In this document: positions 44,702 through 46,594 of the stretch, one piece after another
Position numbering within the stretch: the stretch's first letter is position 1
Layout of the letters: every line of letters begins with the position of its first letter
NCBI GenBank assembly: GCA_937912115.1
Contig: CALDOI010000232.1
Span: forward strand, 1 to 46,594
Direction of reading: 5' to 3'
Source of the DNA: an uncultured Bacteroidota bacterium
GTDB lineage: Bacteria > Bacteroidota > Bacteroidia > Bacteroidales > F082
DNA length: 46,594 nt
Translations under genes and position numbers: made by a program
Notes under the pieces: model-generated
Databases searched by the model: none
What the model saw: the letters and a program-made list of their open reading frames with translations, nothing else
Told to the model about the DNA's origin: nothing

Positions 44702-45457
44702 ATGGATTATAGAAAGTCTCATACTTCTAATAGTAAAGGAGAAGATTATGATAAATCATTCAGAAACTCTGACTATAGACAATTTATTCTACGGTGGGAA
44801 GATTTGGTATTAAAGAATATTATTTCAGAGTTTGTAGTTAACAAACAAAATTATCTTGATTTTGCATGCGGAACGGGAAGAATAACTAAGTTAGTTGAAC
44901 AATCATTTAACAACGCCTATGGGATTGATGTTTCGGAATCAATGATAAAGCAAGCAACCAAGAAAGTAAAAAAGGCTAAAATTATCAAGCAAGATATTAC
45001 GATATCAAACCCATTTGAATCAGATCAAATGGATTTAATTACATCATTTAGGTTTTTCTTGAATGCTGAAAAAAAATTAAGATCTGAAGTATTGGATTCA
45101 CTTCATAGTATATTAAATCGAGATGGTTATTTAGTTTTTAATATCCATAATAATAGTACGATTATTTCCAGATCCATAGATAAATTAGCGATTTTTAAGA
45201 AGAAATTGGATGGAAAAAAATTCCAACCGCAAAATTCTATGTCAATATCAGAAGTAAGATGCCTTCTTGACAAACATAATTTCGAGATAGTAAAAACCTA
45301 TCACAAAGCATTGATACCCCTAAAAAGTGAGAAGTCTACTTTTAAAATATCAAAGTATACTAAAATTGAGAATTTGTTTTCAGGCATTGATTTTGCGAAA
45401 CATTTATCCAGAAATATCATCTACGTTTGTAGGAAAAAACAGAAGGTCAATAGTTAA
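44702..45457 (+). CDS. Class I SAM-dependent methyltransferase in the polysaccharide locus
   Basis: A 251-aa methyltransferase. Motif I is LDFACGTGR (52-60), the acidic ribose contact is Asp76 in GIDVS, and the post-I region ESMIKQATKKV fits the family. The C-terminal third is less typical. The neighbour 8 bases downstream is a phosphotransferase, then a glycosyltransferase, so it may methylate a glycan or its precursor. The substrate is unknown. Confidence 0.82.
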   Translation: MDYRKSHTSNSKGEDYDKSFRNSDYRQFILRWEDLVLKNIISEFVVNKQNYLDFACGTGRITKLVEQSFNNAYGIDVSESMIKQATKKVKKAKIIKQDITISNPFESDQMDLITSFRFFLNAEKKLRSEVLDSLHSILNRDGYLVFNIHNNSTIISRSIDKLAIFKKKLDGKKFQPQNSMSISEVRCLLDKHNFEIVKTYHKALIPLKSEKSTFKISKYTKIENLFSGIDFAKHLSRNIIYVCRKKQKVNS

Positions 45458-45465
45458 TTAATGTT

Positions 45466-46218
45466 ATGACACCTGACACAATAGTAAAATACTATAATGA
45501 CAATTTTAATTTGATTTGTTCTAATTATAAAAATGCACAAAAAATTACAGGCGTTAGAAATGTTAGTTCAATAGAATATCTAATTTTCGATAAGGAAAAT
45601 CAGAAAATAGAATTTACTTATTACAGTGACTATATAACTCTGCGAAAGTGGATTAATTCAATAATTATTGGAAGAAAGTTTGGTGCAAAAGAAGAAGTTA
45701 TTAGAGATGTTTTTAATAATATTGGTGTCTTTATTGCTAAATATCATTTAGAGTTCAGTGATTCGATTGAGACAAAGGCATATCTCTCTGAATTTGATTC
45801 TTTGCGATTTAAAAATACTATGTGCTTTTTACATGGAGATCTTACAGATAATAACATATTAATAAATAATAATAATGAAGTAATAATAATTGACTGGGAA
45901 TCTACTCCAATTCTTAATCCTTACTTTAATTACGGTAGCTCATTATGGGATGTATGTTGGTTTATAAACTCATTATTGCGACCTTCTCCTGGGACTTTTT
46001 TTAATACTGCAAGCCGCATTAGACTTGTGAAATATTTTATTGAAGGTTGTGATTCAATAACACATATCGATAAGGATTTATTGTTTATTTATTATAAATC
46101 AAACCTTGAAAAACGAATCCATAGTATTTATAAAAAGAACAACATTTATAACAAAGTATTGTACAGGAAGCATTTAAAAAACTGGAGATCGTTGCAATCT
46201 CAATTTATAAACAAGTAG
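45466..46218 (+). CDS. Aminoglycoside/choline-kinase-like phosphotransferase
   Basis: A 250-aa protein of the APH/choline kinase fold. The catalytic loop HGDLTDNN (His123, Asp125, Asn130) and the metal-binding Asp143 in IIDWES are clear. The N-lobe is short and lacks an obvious glycine-rich loop. In a polysaccharide locus such enzymes phosphorylate small alcohols such as choline or sugars for transfer to glycans; antibiotic resistance is not implied. It lies 8 bases downstream of the methyltransferase gene and 18 bases upstream of the next glycosyltransferase. Confidence 0.8.
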   Translation: MTPDTIVKYYNDNFNLICSNYKNAQKITGVRNVSSIEYLIFDKENQKIEFTYYSDYITLRKWINSIIIGRKFGAKEEVIRDVFNNIGVFIAKYHLEFSDSIETKAYLSEFDSLRFKNTMCFLHGDLTDNNILINNNNEVIIIDWESTPILNPYFNYGSSLWDVCWFINSLLRPSPGTFFNTASRIRLVKYFIEGCDSITHIDKDLLFIYYKSNLEKRIHSIYKKNNIYNKVLYRKHLKNWRSLQSQFINK

Positions 46219-46236
46219 GCTCAGGAAAGGTATCTA

Positions 46237-46594
46237 ATGAAAGAAAAAACCATACTGCTTTTTTATTCTAACTATAGTTCTTTTGTTGCTAAGGATGAAG
46301 AAATTCTAAAAAAGAAGTATAACGTTATTAAATATAGATTCCATCTCCAGAAGAATATTTTTAAAATGTTATGGGAATTAGTTAAACAATTTCTATTCGT
46401 TGTTACGCATATCTGGAAAGCAGATGTGGTTTTTTCCTGGTTTTCAGATTTCTATTCTTTACTTCCCTTTGTTTTTGCAAAAATGTCAGGAAAGAAAACA
46501 ATTGTTATTGTTGGGGGTTACGATGCCGTAGCAATACCTGAGCTAAATTATGGTTTGTTTAATAAAAAAGATGTTCGTCAATTATTTGGAACGC
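46237..46594 (+). CDS. Glycosyltransferase, N-terminal part (cut by window end)
   Basis: The frame opens at ATG 46237 and is still open at the last base, giving 119 residues. It begins MKEKTILLFYSNYSSFVAKD. The segment ADVVFSWFSDFYSLLPF is followed by GKKTIVIVGGYDAVAIPE, which is like the acceptor half of GT-B glycosyltransferases in capsule and O-antigen loci. The donor domain is outside the window, so the family is provisional. Confidence 0.68.
   Translation, partial: MKEKTILLFYSNYSSFVAKDEEILKKKYNVIKYRFHLQKNIFKMLWELVKQFLFVVTHIWKADVVFSWFSDFYSLLPFVFAKMSGKKTIVIVGGYDAVAIPELNYGLFNKKDVRQLFGT

Overview
The window is a compact, AT-rich stretch of a Bacteroidota chromosome. The lineage call rests on several features: a 288-residue primary sigma factor of the short Bacteroidetes type, GldA/GldF/GldG, a secreted protein with a C-terminal type IX (Por) sorting domain, DUF4834 and YfhO-family proteins, and promoters with the Bacteroidetes form TTTG-N18/19-TAnnTTTG instead of the E. 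coli -35/-10. Bacteroidales/Marinilabiliales-like is my best guess, but the sequence alone does not fix the order. No tRNA, rRNA, IS element, prophage or CRISPR array was seen, and no gene-free stretch exceeds 300 bases.

Layout. 0-5.3 kb is housekeeping: rpoD and an HtrA protease on the minus strand, then dapF and a YgiQ-type radical SAM protein on the plus strand. 5.3-10.2 kb is the most interesting block, a minus-strand run transcribed as DUF4136 lipoprotein, coiled-coil protein, a membrane-spanning protein with a cytosolic sensor-like domain and a periplasmic OmpA-like domain, a Rab-like small GTPase, and a soluble PAS-type histidine kinase. The last three genes overlap or abut. It looks like a signalling module crossing the inner membrane. 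10.4-18.3 kb holds tRNA/rRNA modification genes (MnmD-like, SpoU-like), a T9SS-secreted multidomain protein with a clear promoter and terminator, and an AGCS symporter / helix-hairpin-helix / POT transporter run. 18.4-28.5 kb holds a GT4 glycosyltransferase, small membrane and exported proteins, an MFS transporter, an AsmA/DUF748-like protein, valS, a LysM glucosaminidase and rsmG.

28.7-31.9 kb is gldA-gldF-gldG, an ABC system tied to gliding/type IX secretion in this phylum. 32.0-34.9 kb pairs an MFS transporter with the dipeptidase PepD. rpmH (50 aa) follows with its own promoter and terminator, then a DUF4834 protein and a large YfhO membrane protein.

38.2 kb to the right edge is a surface-polysaccharide locus: a LegB-like 4,6-dehydratase, sugar nucleotidyltransferase, SDR epimerase and glycosyltransferase in a tightly overlapping plus-strand operon; then a Wzx-like flippase and a GpsA-like dehydrogenase on the minus strand; then a methyltransferase, a small-molecule phosphotransferase and a glycosyltransferase cut off by the window end. 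Two genes here start with TTG, and the flippase has an 11-base A tract between its promoter and its start codon.
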